In this document: positions 25,165-35,067 of the stretch, piece after piece
How the letters are laid out: every line of letters starts with the position of its first letter
Numbering within the stretch: the stretch's first letter is position 1
NCBI GenBank assembly: GCA_002314145.1
Contig: DCCG01000042.1
Location: 186,001 to 250,000 of the forward strand
DNA length: 64,000 bases
Reading direction: 5' to 3'
DNA from: Thalassolituus sp. UBA1087
GTDB taxonomy: Bacteria; Pseudomonadota; Gammaproteobacteria; Pseudomonadales; Oceanobacteraceae
The notes under the pieces: model-generated
What the model saw: only the letters and a program-made list of their open reading frames with translations
Databases searched by the model: none
What the model was told of the DNA's origin: nothing
Position numbers and translations under genes: made by a program

Positions 25165-26844
25165 ATGAATTTAGAATTCTTCCAGGAACGTTACCCGGAG
25201 AATTATCCGGCCAATATCGATCCGGACAAATATGAATCTGTAGTGGAAATATTCAACGGATTCGTAAAGCGTTTTGCCGATCGACCAGCGTTCAGCTGTC
25301 TGGGCCAGACTCTGACTTACGCAGAACTGGACAGGCAGAGCGCCGCATTTGCCGCCTACCTGCAGAACGAAACAACACTGCAAGCCGGCGACCGCATCGC
25401 CGTGCAGCTGCCTAATATTCTGCAATATCCCATCGTTGTTTTTGGTGCCATGCGTGCCGGCATGGTCGTCGTTAACACCAATCCGCTGTACACCGAACGC
25501 GAAATGGAGCACCAGTTCAACGACGCGGGCGCCAAAGCGCTGGTTGTGCTGGCCAATATGGCAGATAAAGCAGAATCCGTCTTGCCTAATACCGGCATTA
25601 AACACGTTATCGTAACCAATGTGGGCGATATGCACGGTACGGTTAAGCGGGTATTGATTAACAGCGTACTGAAATATGTGAAGAAAGAAGTACCGTCCGT
25701 CAATATCCCTGGTGCTCTGCCGTTGCGCAAAGCTCTTTCCATGGGCGCGGGTAAATCCTTCACACCGGTGGCGGCTGACCGTAACGATGTCGCGGTTCTG
25801 CAATACACCGGCGGGACTACCGGTGTGGCCAAAGGCGCGATGCTGACGCACCGTAACCTGATTTCCAATATGATGCAGTGCCACGGGCTGTTCAATATGA
25901 TTCTCGATGAAGGCAAAGAGTCTGTCATCGCGCCGCTGCCTCTGTACCATATTTATGCGTTTACTGTGCACTGCATGGTGATGCTGCAGACCGGTAACCA
26001 CTCAATTCTGATTCCTAACCCACGGGATATCCCGGGCTTTATCAAAACCCTGCAAACCAATGAATTCAGCGGCTTCGTCGGGCTGAATACGTTGTTTGTG
26101 GCACTGTGCGGTAATGAATCTTTCCGCGCTCTGGATTTCAGTAAACTGAAACTGACCATTTCCGGTGGTATGGCGCTGACCAAAGATGCTGCCGATCAGT
26201 GGAAACAGGTAACCGGTTGTGAAATTGCTGAAGGTTACGGCATGACCGAAACCTCGCCCGTGGTATCCTTTAACCCACCGGGTTATGTCAAACTGGGCAC
26301 CATTGGTATGCCGGTATCGAGCACCGCCTGTAAAGTCATTGATGAAGAAGGGACGGAACAGCCAATCGGTGAACCCGGTGAACTTTGTGTTCAGGGGCCT
26401 CAGGTAATGAAAGGCTACTGGCAGCGTCCGGAAGCCACGGCAGAAACCATTACTGTCGATGGCTGGCTGAAAACCGGTGATATGGCAGTGATTTCTGAAG
26501 ACGGTTACATGAAAATTGTCGACCGTAAGAAAGATATGATCATCGTATCCGGCTTTAACGTCTACCCCAACGAAGTTGAAGATGTTGTGGTATCCCATCC
26601 GGATATTATGGAAGCGGCTGCCATCGGTGTGCCGGATGCCAAGAGTTCAGAAGCGGTTAAAGTGTTTGTCGTATCCAAAAACGAAAACCTGACCGCCGCA
26701 GAAATCAAAGACTTCTGTCGGGAACGTCTGACCGGGTATAAAGTGCCGCGTCATATCGAATTCCGTGACGAATTACCAAAAACGAATGTGGGTAAAATCC
26801 TGCGTCGTGAACTGCGCGATGAAGAGCTCGCCAAACAGAGCTGA
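25165..26844 (+). CDS. fadD: Long-chain fatty acid-CoA ligase
   Basis: A 559-residue acyl-CoA synthetase that activates fatty acids with ATP and CoA. The AMP-binding signature YTGGTTGVAKGAML lies at 214-227, EGYGMTETSP near 356, the hinge WLKTGDMAVI and DRKKDMIIVSGFNVYPNEVE near 450-470, and the C-terminal Lys in LPKTNVGKILRREL. The start has AGGAGG at 25155-25160. The length equals FadD of pseudomonads. A 12-bp-stem terminator follows. The region upstream holds an inverted repeat that may serve regulation. Confidence 0.94.
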   Translation: MNLEFFQERYPENYPANIDPDKYESVVEIFNGFVKRFADRPAFSCLGQTLTYAELDRQSAAFAAYLQNETTLQAGDRIAVQLPNILQYPIVVFGAMRAGMVVVNTNPLYTEREMEHQFNDAGAKALVVLANMADKAESVLPNTGIKHVIVTNVGDMHGTVKRVLINSVLKYVKKEVPSVNIPGALPLRKALSMGAGKSFTPVAADRNDVAVLQYTGGTTGVAKGAMLTHRNLISNMMQCHGLFNMILDEGKESVIAPLPLYHIYAFTVHCMVMLQTGNHSILIPNPRDIPGFIKTLQTNEFSGFVGLNTLFVALCGNESFRALDFSKLKLTISGGMALTKDAADQWKQVTGCEIAEGYGMTETSPVVSFNPPGYVKLGTIGMPVSSTACKVIDEEGTEQPIGEPGELCVQGPQVMKGYWQRPEATAETITVDGWLKTGDMAVISEDGYMKIVDRKKDMIIVSGFNVYPNEVEDVVVSHPDIMEAAAIGVPDAKSSEAVKVFVVSKNENLTAAEIKDFCRERLTGYKVPRHIEFRDELPKTNVGKILRRELRDEELAKQS

Positions 26845-26862
26845 TCCGCAGACCTGACCAGA

Positions 26863-26900
26863 AACGCCCTGTATTTCCGGATACGGGGCGTTTTTGTTTT
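26863..26900 (+). terminator. Rho-independent terminator of fadD
   Basis: The 12-bp stem AACGCCCTGTAT / ATACGGGGCGTT (one G-U pair) with loop TTCCGG is followed by a T-rich run to 26900. Confidence 0.93.
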
Positions 26901-26926
26901 AAGAGATCAAAAGACCGGAGACACAC

Positions 26927-29900
26927 TTGAGTTCTGAACCACAGAAAACTGAAACCAAAGCACCGGAATGGAAGGCGCTGCATCAGGCCGTCGATCAGTG
27001 TCTGCTGAAGGATCAGTTTCCTCTGCGCCGTCAGATTAAGCAGATACGGCAACTGGCAGAGCAGAATAAGCCCTTCGAACAGCATCTGGAAAAGCTGCTG
27101 GCCAGGGTACAGAACAGCCAGCAGATCCTGCAGTCCAGGCGCACAGAACCCAACATCCGTTATCCGGAAGCGTTACCCGTCAGTGGCAAACGCGACGAAA
27201 TACTGCAGGCTATTCAGAATCATCAGGTGGTCGTGGTCGCCGGTGAAACCGGTTCCGGTAAAACCACTCAGCTGCCGAAAATATGCCTTGAGGCGGGTCT
27301 CGGTATCAAAGGCCGTATCGGTCACACGCAGCCGCGGCGTCTGGCGGCCAGAGCAGTGGCACAGCGTATAGCCGAAGAACTGGGCTCGGGGCTGGGCGAT
27401 GCCGTCGGCTATCAGGTGAGGTTTACCGATCAGACGGCGGATCACAGCCGTATCAAACTGATGACAGATGGTATCCTGCTGGCACAGACCCAGCGCGATC
27501 GTTTTCTCAACGAATACGATGCCATTATTATCGATGAAGCCCATGAACGCAGTCTGAATATTGATTTCCTGCTGGGCTATCTGAAACAGCTCACCAGCAA
27601 GCGTCCGGACCTCAAAATTATCATCACCTCGGCCACCATTGATGTCGAAAGGTTCAGTCAACACTTTGCTGATGCCGATGGTAAGCCGGCGCCGGTTATC
27701 GAAGTCTCCGGCCGTACATTTCCGGTGGAAGTACGCTACCGGCCGCTGGTGCGGGAATCCGATGAAGAAGATGACCGTACCCTGTTTGAAGGCATTTCTG
27801 AAGCGCTGGCTGAACTCCGCAACGAAGACAGAAAAAATGGTCAGCATGGTGACGTGCTGGTGTTTTTACCAGGCGAGCGGGAGATACGTGAGTGTGCAGA
27901 TTTTCTGCGCCGTGAGCAGATTCCCGCCACGGATATTCTGCCACTTTATGCGCGCTTAAGCGGTTCGGATCAGCAGCGTATTTTTAAACCTCACGGCGGG
28001 CGTCGGGTGGTGCTGGCCACCAACGTGGCGGAAACTTCTCTGACTGTGCCCGGCATCCGTTATGTGGTGGATTCCGGCGTGGCCCGTATCAGCCGTTACA
28101 GCTACCGCTCTAAAGTACAGCGCCTTCCGGTGGAAGCCATATCCCGGGCCAGTGCCAATCAGCGGGCAGGGCGCTGTGGCCGTACTGCCCCCGGGGTCTG
28201 CATCCGCTTATTTGAAGAAAGTGATTTTCAGGGCCGCGATGAATTTACCGATCCGGAAATCCGCCGTACCAATCTGGCATCGGTAATCCTGCAGATGCTG
28301 CATCTGAAACTCGGACGACTGCAGGATTTCCCCTTTATTGACCCGCCGGATGAGCGTTTTATTAAAGATGGTTTCACCCTGTTGCAGGAGCTTGAAGCCG
28401 TCGATCAGAAAGGCAATATGAGTGACACCGGCGCTGGCATGGCACGCCTGCCGGTTGATCCGCGTATCGCCCGTATGTTGCTTGAAGCGAAAAAACGACA
28501 CGCATTAACCGAGGTTCTGATTATTGCTGCTGCATTGTCGGTACAGGACCCGCGTGAACGGCCACCGGAAAAACAACAGCAGGCGGACGAAAAACATCGC
28601 CTGTGGCGGCATGAAGAATCCGACTTTATGACCTTGGTGAATCTGTGGCGTGCCTATGAAGAAGAGCGTCAGGCGTTGTCGCAGAATCAATTACGTAAAT
28701 GGTGCAGCAAACACTTTTTATCCTTTATGCGTCTGCGTGAATGGCGTGATACCCACCGCCAGTTGCATATTTTAGGCAAAGAGCTGGGGCTGAAAGAAAA
28801 CGCTGAAGCAGCCTCCTATGAGGAAATCCATAAATCCCTTTTGGCGGGCATGTTGTCTCAGATCGGCTTTAAATCCGAAGGTCAGGAATACCTGGGGGCG
28901 CGCAACCGTAAGCTGTTTATTTTCCCGGCCTCTGGCCAATATAAGAAAAAGCCCAAGTGGATGATGGCGGCGGAGTTGGTGGAAACCAGCAAACTCTTTG
29001 CCCGTACCGTGGCAAAAATTGAACCTCAGTGGCTGGAAGAAATCGGTAAGCCACTGCTGAAATACCAGTATTTTGAACCACACTGGAATAAACAGCGCGG
29101 GCAGGTCACAGCGTTTGAGCAGAGTACCCTGTATGGCCTGGTGGTTAACCCACGTAAACGCGTGAATTATGCACTGACGCATCCAAATGAAGCGCGCCAG
29201 GTTTTTATTCAGGAAGCACTGGTCGAACAGAATTTCAATACCCGGCTGGATTTCTACCGCCACAATATTCAGTTGCTGAAAGAGGTGACAGAATATGAAG
29301 AAAAAGCCCGGCGACGTGATTTGGTTATTGATGATGCCTGGCAGGCTGATTTTTATTCACAGCGTCTGCCGGATGAATTTATTTCTCAACGCCATCTTGA
29401 ACGCTGGTATGAAAAAGCCACAAAGGAACAGCAACAGGCACTGTTTTTTACCCGTGAACAATTATTGAGCCCGGAAGCCTCCGGTATCGGGGTTACGGAT
29501 TTTCCGGCCGAGCTGGAGTGGCAGGGTATGGCTTTTCCGCTGAGCTACAGTTTTGCTCCCGGCGCGGATGATGATGGTGTTACCCTCAGCGTGCCGGTGG
29601 CCATGCTGCAGCAGGTGCCGGATGGGCGCGTTGAGTGGCTGGTGCCGGGTTTTATTGCCGATAAGGTCGTGGCCATTATCAAAGGACTGCCAAAGGCAGT
29701 ACGCAAAAATTTTGTACCGGTACCCAATACAGCGGAAGCCTTTCTGCAGCAATGTGGCCCGTTAAATGGTGGCCTGTATTCTCAGTTGCTGAATTTCCTT
29801 AATCAGAATCAGCGCCCGCCGATTGAAATACAGACACTGACGCAAACCGAGCTGCCGGCACATCTGCGTATGAATATCCGCATTATGTCGGACGGTAAGG

Positions 29901-30859
29901 TGCTGGATCAGGGGCGTGATCTGGCGGCACTGAAAGAGCGCTGGAAAGATGCCGGGCAACAGCAGGTGCAGACATTAACCCATGGCGATTATCAGCTGGA
30001 AGATATCCGGGAATGGAACTTCGGGGATCTACCCGAAAGCATTCAGAGTGAACTCAATGGTTTGCCGGTACAGGCATTTCCCTGCTTAAAGCTGCATGGC
30101 AGCCAGGTTGATCTGACGGTCGAGGCCAATGAAACCATTGCCCGTCGTGAACACCGCCGTGGTCTCAACCGTCTGTTCCGCAATGCCTTAAGTGAACAGG
30201 AGCGGTTAATTAAAGGCCGCATTCAGAAACAACTGGGAAATCAATGGCTGATGGCCAAAGGTATGGGTACCCAGCAGGCGCTGACTGAGGATATTACCGA
30301 AGCCGCCTTTATGCTGGTGTTTGTGCCGGAAGATGAACCCCTGCCGATGACTCAGGCCGAATTTAACCAGCGCCTGCAACGCCGCAGTGATCTGGTTGAG
30401 CAGGCTGAAAAACTGATCACGGAGTTTGCTGGCTGGCTTACGTTGCGTCACCGCATACTGAAAAGCCTCAGTGGTTCTGTGTCGCTGGACCGTGCCATGG
30501 CCTACAGTGATATTAAAGCCCATCTGGAGCGTCTGTTACAGCACGGCTTTATGGTGGAACAACCGTGGCAGCAGCTGCAATGCTATACACGTTATCTGAA
30601 GGCAATGGAATACCGGCTGGATAAGCTGCAGGGCAATCTGCCCCGCGATCGTCAGTCGATGGCAGAGTTTGATTCTCTCTGGCAGCCCTACAATGACCTG
30701 CTGAAGCGTATTAATCCGGATGAGCATCCGGATATCCGCGAATTTGGCTGGCTGCTGGAAGAGTGGCGGGTGTCATTGTTTGCTCAGCCTCTGGGGACGC
30801 GGGAGCCGGTGTCGCTGAAGCGTCTTAATAAACGCTGGCTGGAAATCCGCGATATCTGA
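26927..30859 (+). CDS. hrpA: ATP-dependent RNA helicase HrpA
   Basis: A 1310-residue DEAH-box helicase, the usual length for HrpA (E. coli 1300). Motifs: Walker A GETGSGKT (106-113), TQPRRLAAR, IIIDEAHERS, TSATI, and QRAGRCGRTAPG. OB-fold and the long HrpA-specific C-terminus follow. HrpA rescues ribosomes and processes fimbrial mRNA in E. coli. The start appears to be TTG 26927, preceded by CGGAG at 26915-26919; no ATG lies before the conserved region in this frame. It stands alone after the fadD terminator. Confidence 0.95.
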   Translation: MSSEPQKTETKAPEWKALHQAVDQCLLKDQFPLRRQIKQIRQLAEQNKPFEQHLEKLLARVQNSQQILQSRRTEPNIRYPEALPVSGKRDEILQAIQNHQVVVVAGETGSGKTTQLPKICLEAGLGIKGRIGHTQPRRLAARAVAQRIAEELGSGLGDAVGYQVRFTDQTADHSRIKLMTDGILLAQTQRDRFLNEYDAIIIDEAHERSLNIDFLLGYLKQLTSKRPDLKIIITSATIDVERFSQHFADADGKPAPVIEVSGRTFPVEVRYRPLVRESDEEDDRTLFEGISEALAELRNEDRKNGQHGDVLVFLPGEREIRECADFLRREQIPATDILPLYARLSGSDQQRIFKPHGGRRVVLATNVAETSLTVPGIRYVVDSGVARISRYSYRSKVQRLPVEAISRASANQRAGRCGRTAPGVCIRLFEESDFQGRDEFTDPEIRRTNLASVILQMLHLKLGRLQDFPFIDPPDERFIKDGFTLLQELEAVDQKGNMSDTGAGMARLPVDPRIARMLLEAKKRHALTEVLIIAAALSVQDPRERPPEKQQQADEKHRLWRHEESDFMTLVNLWRAYEEERQALSQNQLRKWCSKHFLSFMRLREWRDTHRQLHILGKELGLKENAEAASYEEIHKSLLAGMLSQIGFKSEGQEYLGARNRKLFIFPASGQYKKKPKWMMAAELVETSKLFARTVAKIEPQWLEEIGKPLLKYQYFEPHWNKQRGQVTAFEQSTLYGLVVNPRKRVNYALTHPNEARQVFIQEALVEQNFNTRLDFYRHNIQLLKEVTEYEEKARRRDLVIDDAWQADFYSQRLPDEFISQRHLERWYEKATKEQQQALFFTREQLLSPEASGIGVTDFPAELEWQGMAFPLSYSFAPGADDDGVTLSVPVAMLQQVPDGRVEWLVPGFIADKVVAIIKGLPKAVRKNFVPVPNTAEAFLQQCGPLNGGLYSQLLNFLNQNQRPPIEIQTLTQTELPAHLRMNIRIMSDGKVLDQGRDLAALKERWKDAGQQQVQTLTHGDYQLEDIREWNFGDLPESIQSELNGLPVQAFPCLKLHGSQVDLTVEANETIARREHRRGLNRLFRNALSEQERLIKGRIQKQLGNQWLMAKGMGTQQALTEDITEAAFMLVFVPEDEPLPMTQAEFNQRLQRRSDLVEQAEKLITEFAGWLTLRHRILKSLSGSVSLDRAMAYSDIKAHLERLLQHGFMVEQPWQQLQCYTRYLKAMEYRLDKLQGNLPRDRQSMAEFDSLWQPYNDLLKRINPDEHPDIREFGWLLEEWRVSLFAQPLGTREPVSLKRLNKRWLEIRDI

Positions 30860-30980
30860 TGCGGTATCCTGTTGTGACTGTTGCGGTAAGACCAATACAC
30901 TGGTTCGCCGGCAACAGTTGGCAACGGCCTGATTTTCTCATTTAATGGCGACTGCTGATAATTAACGATCCGGATACTTT

Positions 30981-31727
30981 ATGCGCTTACCGCTGTTTCT
31001 GACACTATTGTTGCTGCCTTTCAGTCTCCGGGCGGAAGACGTATCCGACCCCGATCCGTGGGAAGGCTTTAATCGCAAGGTTTTCGCCTTTAACGAAGTG
31101 ATGGACAAATATGCCCTGAAACCTGTGGCTCAGGGCTATCGCAGTATCACGCCGGACCCGGTTGAGCATTCGGTATCCAGTTTCTTTTCCAACCTGGGGG
31201 ATGTCATGGTGATCGCCAATGACATCGGCCAGCTGAAACTGGGGCAGGCGGCGTCGGATACAGCCCGTTTTCTGGTCAACACTACCGTGGGGTTTTTTGG
31301 CGTGTTTGATGTTGCCACCCACATCGGCCTTAAAAAACATAACGAAGATATTGGCCAGACGCTGGGCTATTGGGGCGTAGGTACCGGCCCTTATCTGGTG
31401 TTGCCGTTTCTCGGGCCCAGTAACCTGCGGGATACCACAGGTACTGCTACGGATTATATCTATGGCGTAGGTATCAGTGATGTCGGGGATGATGCGCACC
31501 GTAATGCGGCTTTGTATGTGCTCTGGGGGGTCAACCTGCGTGCCAGTCTGCTGGATGCCGAGGGGCTGATGAGTGGCGATAAATACACCTTTATGCGCAG
31601 TGCCTATCAGCAGCGCCGGGAATTTCTGGTGAATGACGGTGAAACTCAGGACGACTTCGGTGACGATGACTGGGGCGCCGACTGGGAAGAGTTTGATGAT
31701 GATTACGACGACGGCGGTGACTTCTGA
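30981..31727 (+). CDS. mlaA: MlaA (VacJ) family phospholipid-transport protein without lipobox
   Basis: MlaA removes phospholipids from the outer leaflet and passes them to MlaC. The core is clear: DPWEGFNRKVFAFNEVMDKYALKPVAQGY, then SSFFSNLGDV, RFLVNTTVGFFGVFDVA, and YLVLPFLGPSNLRD. The signal peptide ends RA|EDV, and the whole 248-residue sequence contains no Cys, so it cannot be a lipoprotein in the classical sense. A strongly acidic tail (about 222-248, Asp-rich) follows the core. Other mla genes are not in the window. Confidence 0.92.
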   Translation: MRLPLFLTLLLLPFSLRAEDVSDPDPWEGFNRKVFAFNEVMDKYALKPVAQGYRSITPDPVEHSVSSFFSNLGDVMVIANDIGQLKLGQAASDTARFLVNTTVGFFGVFDVATHIGLKKHNEDIGQTLGYWGVGTGPYLVLPFLGPSNLRDTTGTATDYIYGVGISDVGDDAHRNAALYVLWGVNLRASLLDAEGLMSGDKYTFMRSAYQQRREFLVNDGETQDDFGDDDWGADWEEFDDDYDDGGDF

Positions 31728-31746
31728 TGTCTGTCTTTCGCCAGCT

Positions 31747-31779
31747 ATAAAAAAGCCCGTATGATGCGGGCTTTTTTAT
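31747..31779. terminator. Bidirectional terminator between mlaA and DAHP synthase
   Basis: A nearly symmetric hairpin, ATAAAAAAGCCCG ... CGGGCTTTTTTAT, with A- and T-tracts on each side, sits between the convergent genes. Confidence 0.93.
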
Positions 31780-31794
31780 CTGTGCGGTCCGGGA

Positions 31795-32868
31795 TTACTG
31801 ACCCCGGCCAGGCAGCACATCTTTCAGCTTGTCGCGCATTTTGCGTACGGCGTTTTCCGTTTCTTCCCAGCTGATGCATCCATCGGTAACGGACAGGCCG
31901 TATTCCAGATCATCCAGGTTGGCCGGAATATTCTGACGGCCATGTTTCAGGTTGGATTCCACCATCAGGCCGATAATGGACTGGTTGCCTTCCAGAATTT
32001 GATTGGTCACGTTATCCAGTACCAGCGGCTGTAGCGCCGGATCTTTACTGGAGTTTTCATGACTGCAGTCGATCATGATGTTTTTCGCCAGGTCCGCTTT
32101 GGCCAGAGCTTCCTCTGCCAGCGATACATTAACGGAATCATAATTGGGTTTGCCGCCACCGCCACGCAGCACAACATGACCATAAGGGTTGCCTTTGGTG
32201 GTCACGATGGAAACGGAGCCGGCGGAATCAATACCAAGGAACCGGTGCGGGTTGGCCACAGACATCAGGGCATTAGTGGCGACCGTCAGGCTGCCGTCCG
32301 TGCCGTTTTTAAAGCCAACGGCCGATGACAGGCCGGATGCCATTTCACGGTGAGTCTGAGACTCGGTGGTGCGGGCTCCAATGGCCGACCAGGCAATGAG
32401 ATCCTGAATATACTGGGGCGAAATCGGGTCCAGCGCCTCCGTAGAAAGGGGCAGACCCATTTCGGCCAGGTCCAGCAACAGACGACGGGCGATATGCAGA
32501 CCGTCCTGAATCTTAAAGGTATCGTTCATATAAGGGTCGTTGATCAGCCCCTTCCAGCCCACGGTTGTGCGCGGTTTTTCAAAATACACCCGCATGACCA
32601 GATAAATAGTGTCGCTGACTTCTTCCGCCAGCACCTTGAGCCGCTGCGCATACTCTTTGGCGGCATCGACATCGTGAATAGAGCAGGGGCCAATCACCAT
32701 AAAAATACGCGGATCTTTGCGGTCCAGAATGTCACGGATAACCTGGCGGCCCTGTTGAATGCTGTGCAGGGCGGCATCGGAAACCGGCATTTCTTCTTTC
32801 AGCTGGTCTGGGGTGATCAGCGGGTTAATTGACTCAATATTGAGGTTTTCTACGCGCTTGTCTGTCAT
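31795..32868 (-). CDS. 3-deoxy-7-phosphoheptulonate synthase, class I (AroF/G/H type)
   Basis: The first enzyme of the shikimate pathway: PEP plus erythrose 4-phosphate gives DAHP. The 357-residue length matches E. coli AroG/AroF/AroH. Motifs: VIGPCSIHD (58-66), RVYFEKPRTTVGWKGL (about 95-110), GARTTESQ, KNGTDG, CSHENSSKD and a late DGCISWEET (metal and substrate ligands). Which aromatic amino acid inhibits it cannot be read from sequence alone. It is divergent from the yecE-like gene with a 52-nt gap. Confidence 0.95.
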   Translation of the reverse strand: MTDKRVENLNIESINPLITPDQLKEEMPVSDAALHSIQQGRQVIRDILDRKDPRIFMVIGPCSIHDVDAAKEYAQRLKVLAEEVSDTIYLVMRVYFEKPRTTVGWKGLINDPYMNDTFKIQDGLHIARRLLLDLAEMGLPLSTEALDPISPQYIQDLIAWSAIGARTTESQTHREMASGLSSAVGFKNGTDGSLTVATNALMSVANPHRFLGIDSAGSVSIVTTKGNPYGHVVLRGGGGKPNYDSVNVSLAEEALAKADLAKNIMIDCSHENSSKDPALQPLVLDNVTNQILEGNQSIIGLMVESNLKHGRQNIPANLDDLEYGLSVTDGCISWEETENAVRKMRDKLKDVLPGRGQ

Positions 32869-32920
32869 TAGAAGTCCTGAAAATAAGGCGAATCAGTATC
32901 TGATAGAATAATGCCCGATT

Positions 32921-33868
32921 ATGACAAATGAATCTCCTCTTGCACATCCACAGTCTCAATCAATATTGCTCACCGATGTGGCCGATAGCCGCAATCTGAG
33001 GGTGGGGTTGCCCATGTGGTTTATGCAGCAATGGCGCGGGCACCTGCTCAGCGCGGATACCCGTTCAGCGGATGCGCTGGCTCAGTACAGTCGTGTGTTC
33101 AATGCTATAGAGGGGAATACCACGCTGTATGGGCTGCCAGCACAGGAGCGGGCAGAGGCCTGGCGTCAGATGGCGGCGGAGGGATTCCGTTTTTCGTTTA
33201 AAATCCCGCGCTCCATCAGTCAGGCCGGCGATATAGCTGCAACACTGAAATCCAGCCCGGATTTTCACCGTTTTATGGCTCAGATGGAGCCGGTCACCGG
33301 GCTGCTGATGCTGCAGCTCCCCGGTCATTTCGGCCCGCGCCAGTTGCCGCAGTTGGCAGCGGGGTTAGAAGCCCTGCGCTCTATTACCCGAGTTCCCGTG
33401 GCCGTGGAAGTACGCCATCCCGGGTTTTTTGATAAATCCCGGCATGAACCGGCGTTGCTGAGACTGCTGGCCGATCATCACGCCGACCGGGTGGTGTTTG
33501 ATTCCCGGGGCTTGTTTGCCGACATAAGCACTGACCCTGCGGTACAGGAAGCGCAGCGTAAGAAGCCGCGCTTTGCAGTACATCCGGTGGCTACCGCTGA
33601 CAATCCGGTGATCCGCTTTATTGGTCATTCTGACTGGCAACAGAACCGGCGCTATTTACAGCAATGGGCTGGCAAGCTGCGCCAATGGATTATGGAAGGT
33701 AAACAGCCGTGGCTGTTTATTCATACGGCATCGAATCAGGATGCCCCGCAATTTGCACGCTGGTGTCTGGCGGAGTTGGGGATAACGCTGCCACCCTGGC
33801 CGGGAGAGAGTGCGCCGGCAGCCGGGCAGGCGCAGAAGGACGAAAAAACGCCAGACCTGTTTGGCTGA
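32921..33868 (+). CDS. yecE: DUF72 (YecE-like) family protein
   Basis: A 315-residue TIM-barrel-like protein with family features: FNAIEGNTTLYGLPAQERAEAWR, FSFKIPRSIS, LQLPGHFGPRQLPQLAAGL, VAVEVRHPGFF and a late IHTASNQDAPQFARW. Function of the family is not established to my knowledge. It starts at ATG 32921, with 25-30 residues before the first conserved part, so a later start is possible. The C-terminus is a short charged extension. Confidence 0.85.
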   Translation: MTNESPLAHPQSQSILLTDVADSRNLRVGLPMWFMQQWRGHLLSADTRSADALAQYSRVFNAIEGNTTLYGLPAQERAEAWRQMAAEGFRFSFKIPRSISQAGDIAATLKSSPDFHRFMAQMEPVTGLLMLQLPGHFGPRQLPQLAAGLEALRSITRVPVAVEVRHPGFFDKSRHEPALLRLLADHHADRVVFDSRGLFADISTDPAVQEAQRKKPRFAVHPVATADNPVIRFIGHSDWQQNRRYLQQWAGKLRQWIMEGKQPWLFIHTASNQDAPQFARWCLAELGITLPPWPGESAPAAGQAQKDEKTPDLFG

Positions 33869-33894
33869 CGTCTTCACTAAAAGCTTGGATCTGC

Positions 33895-34074
33895 TCAGCG
33901 CAGACGTTCCTGCAGTTCTTTAAAGCGGTTCACTTTGTCCGGGTCAAAAAACAGTGCCCCGTTAACTTCACTGCTATCCAGCAGACCCTCACGCACATAG
34001 CGTTTGATGGTTACCGGTTTCATAGCAAGAATATCAGCCACCTGATCCAGGGATAATTTTTCTGTCGCGCTCAC
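33895..34074 (-). CDS. Small helix-turn-helix DNA-binding protein (59 residues)
   Basis: The minus strand encodes VSATEKLSLDQVADILAM and on to KELQERLR, stopping at TGA 33895-33897. The start is GTG (34072-34074) with a good AGGAG eight nt upstream. The sequence reads as an excisionase/MerR-like helix-turn-helix: SLDQVADILAMKPVTIKRYVREG, then a wing with GALFFDPDKV. It is a stand-alone small regulator, not next to a phage. Targets are unknown. It runs the same way as the TauE-like gene and lies downstream of it by 93 nt. Confidence 0.75.
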   Translation of the reverse strand: MSATEKLSLDQVADILAMKPVTIKRYVREGLLDSSEVNGALFFDPDKVNRFKELQERLR

Positions 34075-34167
34075 ACTTAGTCTCCTCTGTTGGAAACATC
34101 AGCATAGTCCGCTGCGGCAATCCGGGAAAAACGGATAAGTGACTTAACTGTCTGTCGCGATGCTTTA

Positions 34168-34941
34168 TCAGAAGAACGCGTATTTTGCCCCGAGTGCCAT
34201 CAGCAGACTGGCCAGACCGGTTTTCAGTAACTGCTCCGGAACATGGCGGCTGAGGCAGCTGCCCAGGTGAATCGCTGGCAGTGAACCAATCAGCAGAGCT
34301 CCGAGCAGGGCAAAGTCGACGTTGCCCAGATACATATGAATCAGGCCGGCACACAGGGTCAGGGGAACCGCATGGGCGATATCCGTGCCCACCACATTGG
34401 TGGATTTAAACGCCGGGTAGAGCAGCATGAGTATGGCGGTACCGATCGCACCGGCGCCAACCGATGACAGAGTGACAAACACTCCCAGGAAAACCCCCAT
34501 CGCGATAGTAGCCGCAGGACGGTAAGGCAGCCAGCGGGTGGAATCCGCTTTGCTGGTGAGCTGCATAATGCGCCCACGGCACAGAATCACGACGGCAGTG
34601 AGTAACAGCATAATACCCAGTGCACTGCGCAGCAGATCACTGTAATGTTCCGGGTGCTCAAACAGATAACGCAGGCTCAGGCCGGTCAGCAGCGCTGCCG
34701 GAATACTGCCGATAGCAAGGCGTTTAACCACTGCCCAGCGCACGTGACTCTGGCGGTGATGGCTGAGTGCGCCACCGGCTTTGGTCAGGCCGGCGTACAT
34801 CAGATCCGTACCGACGGCTACCTGAGGCGGAAAACCAAACAGCAGCAGCAGGGGCGTCATCAGTGCACCACCGCCGATACCTGTGATGCCAACGATCAGG
34901 CCAACCGCGGCGCCGGCGGCTATATATAACAAAATATCCAT
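34168..34941 (-). CDS. TauE/SafE family sulfite exporter-like membrane protein
   Basis: A 257-residue protein with about eight hydrophobic segments. Family markers are GITGIGGGALMTPLLLL-GFPPQVAVGTDLMYA near the start and GAGAIGTAILMLLYP ... STNVVGTDIAHA in the second half, the two repeats of the TauE/SafE fold. Such proteins export sulfite, sulfoacetate or similar organic anions. The gene is divergent from cysB with a 126-nt AT-rich gap, so control by CysB is likely but not shown. Confidence 0.88.
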   Translation of the reverse strand: MDILLYIAAGAAVGLIVGITGIGGGALMTPLLLLFGFPPQVAVGTDLMYAGLTKAGGALSHHRQSHVRWAVVKRLAIGSIPAALLTGLSLRYLFEHPEHYSDLLRSALGIMLLLTAVVILCRGRIMQLTSKADSTRWLPYRPAATIAMGVFLGVFVTLSSVGAGAIGTAILMLLYPAFKSTNVVGTDIAHAVPLTLCAGLIHMYLGNVDFALLGALLIGSLPAIHLGSCLSRHVPEQLLKTGLASLLMALGAKYAFF

Positions 34942-35067
34942 GAAATATGGTCTAAAATAGTACTTGTAGCTCTAAGGGATGTTAATTTAGAGGTTGCTAT
35001 CTATTCTGGAAAAGAATATTTGTTTATATTTTTATAACAAAATGCGTGGGTAAGGCACGGAGGATCT

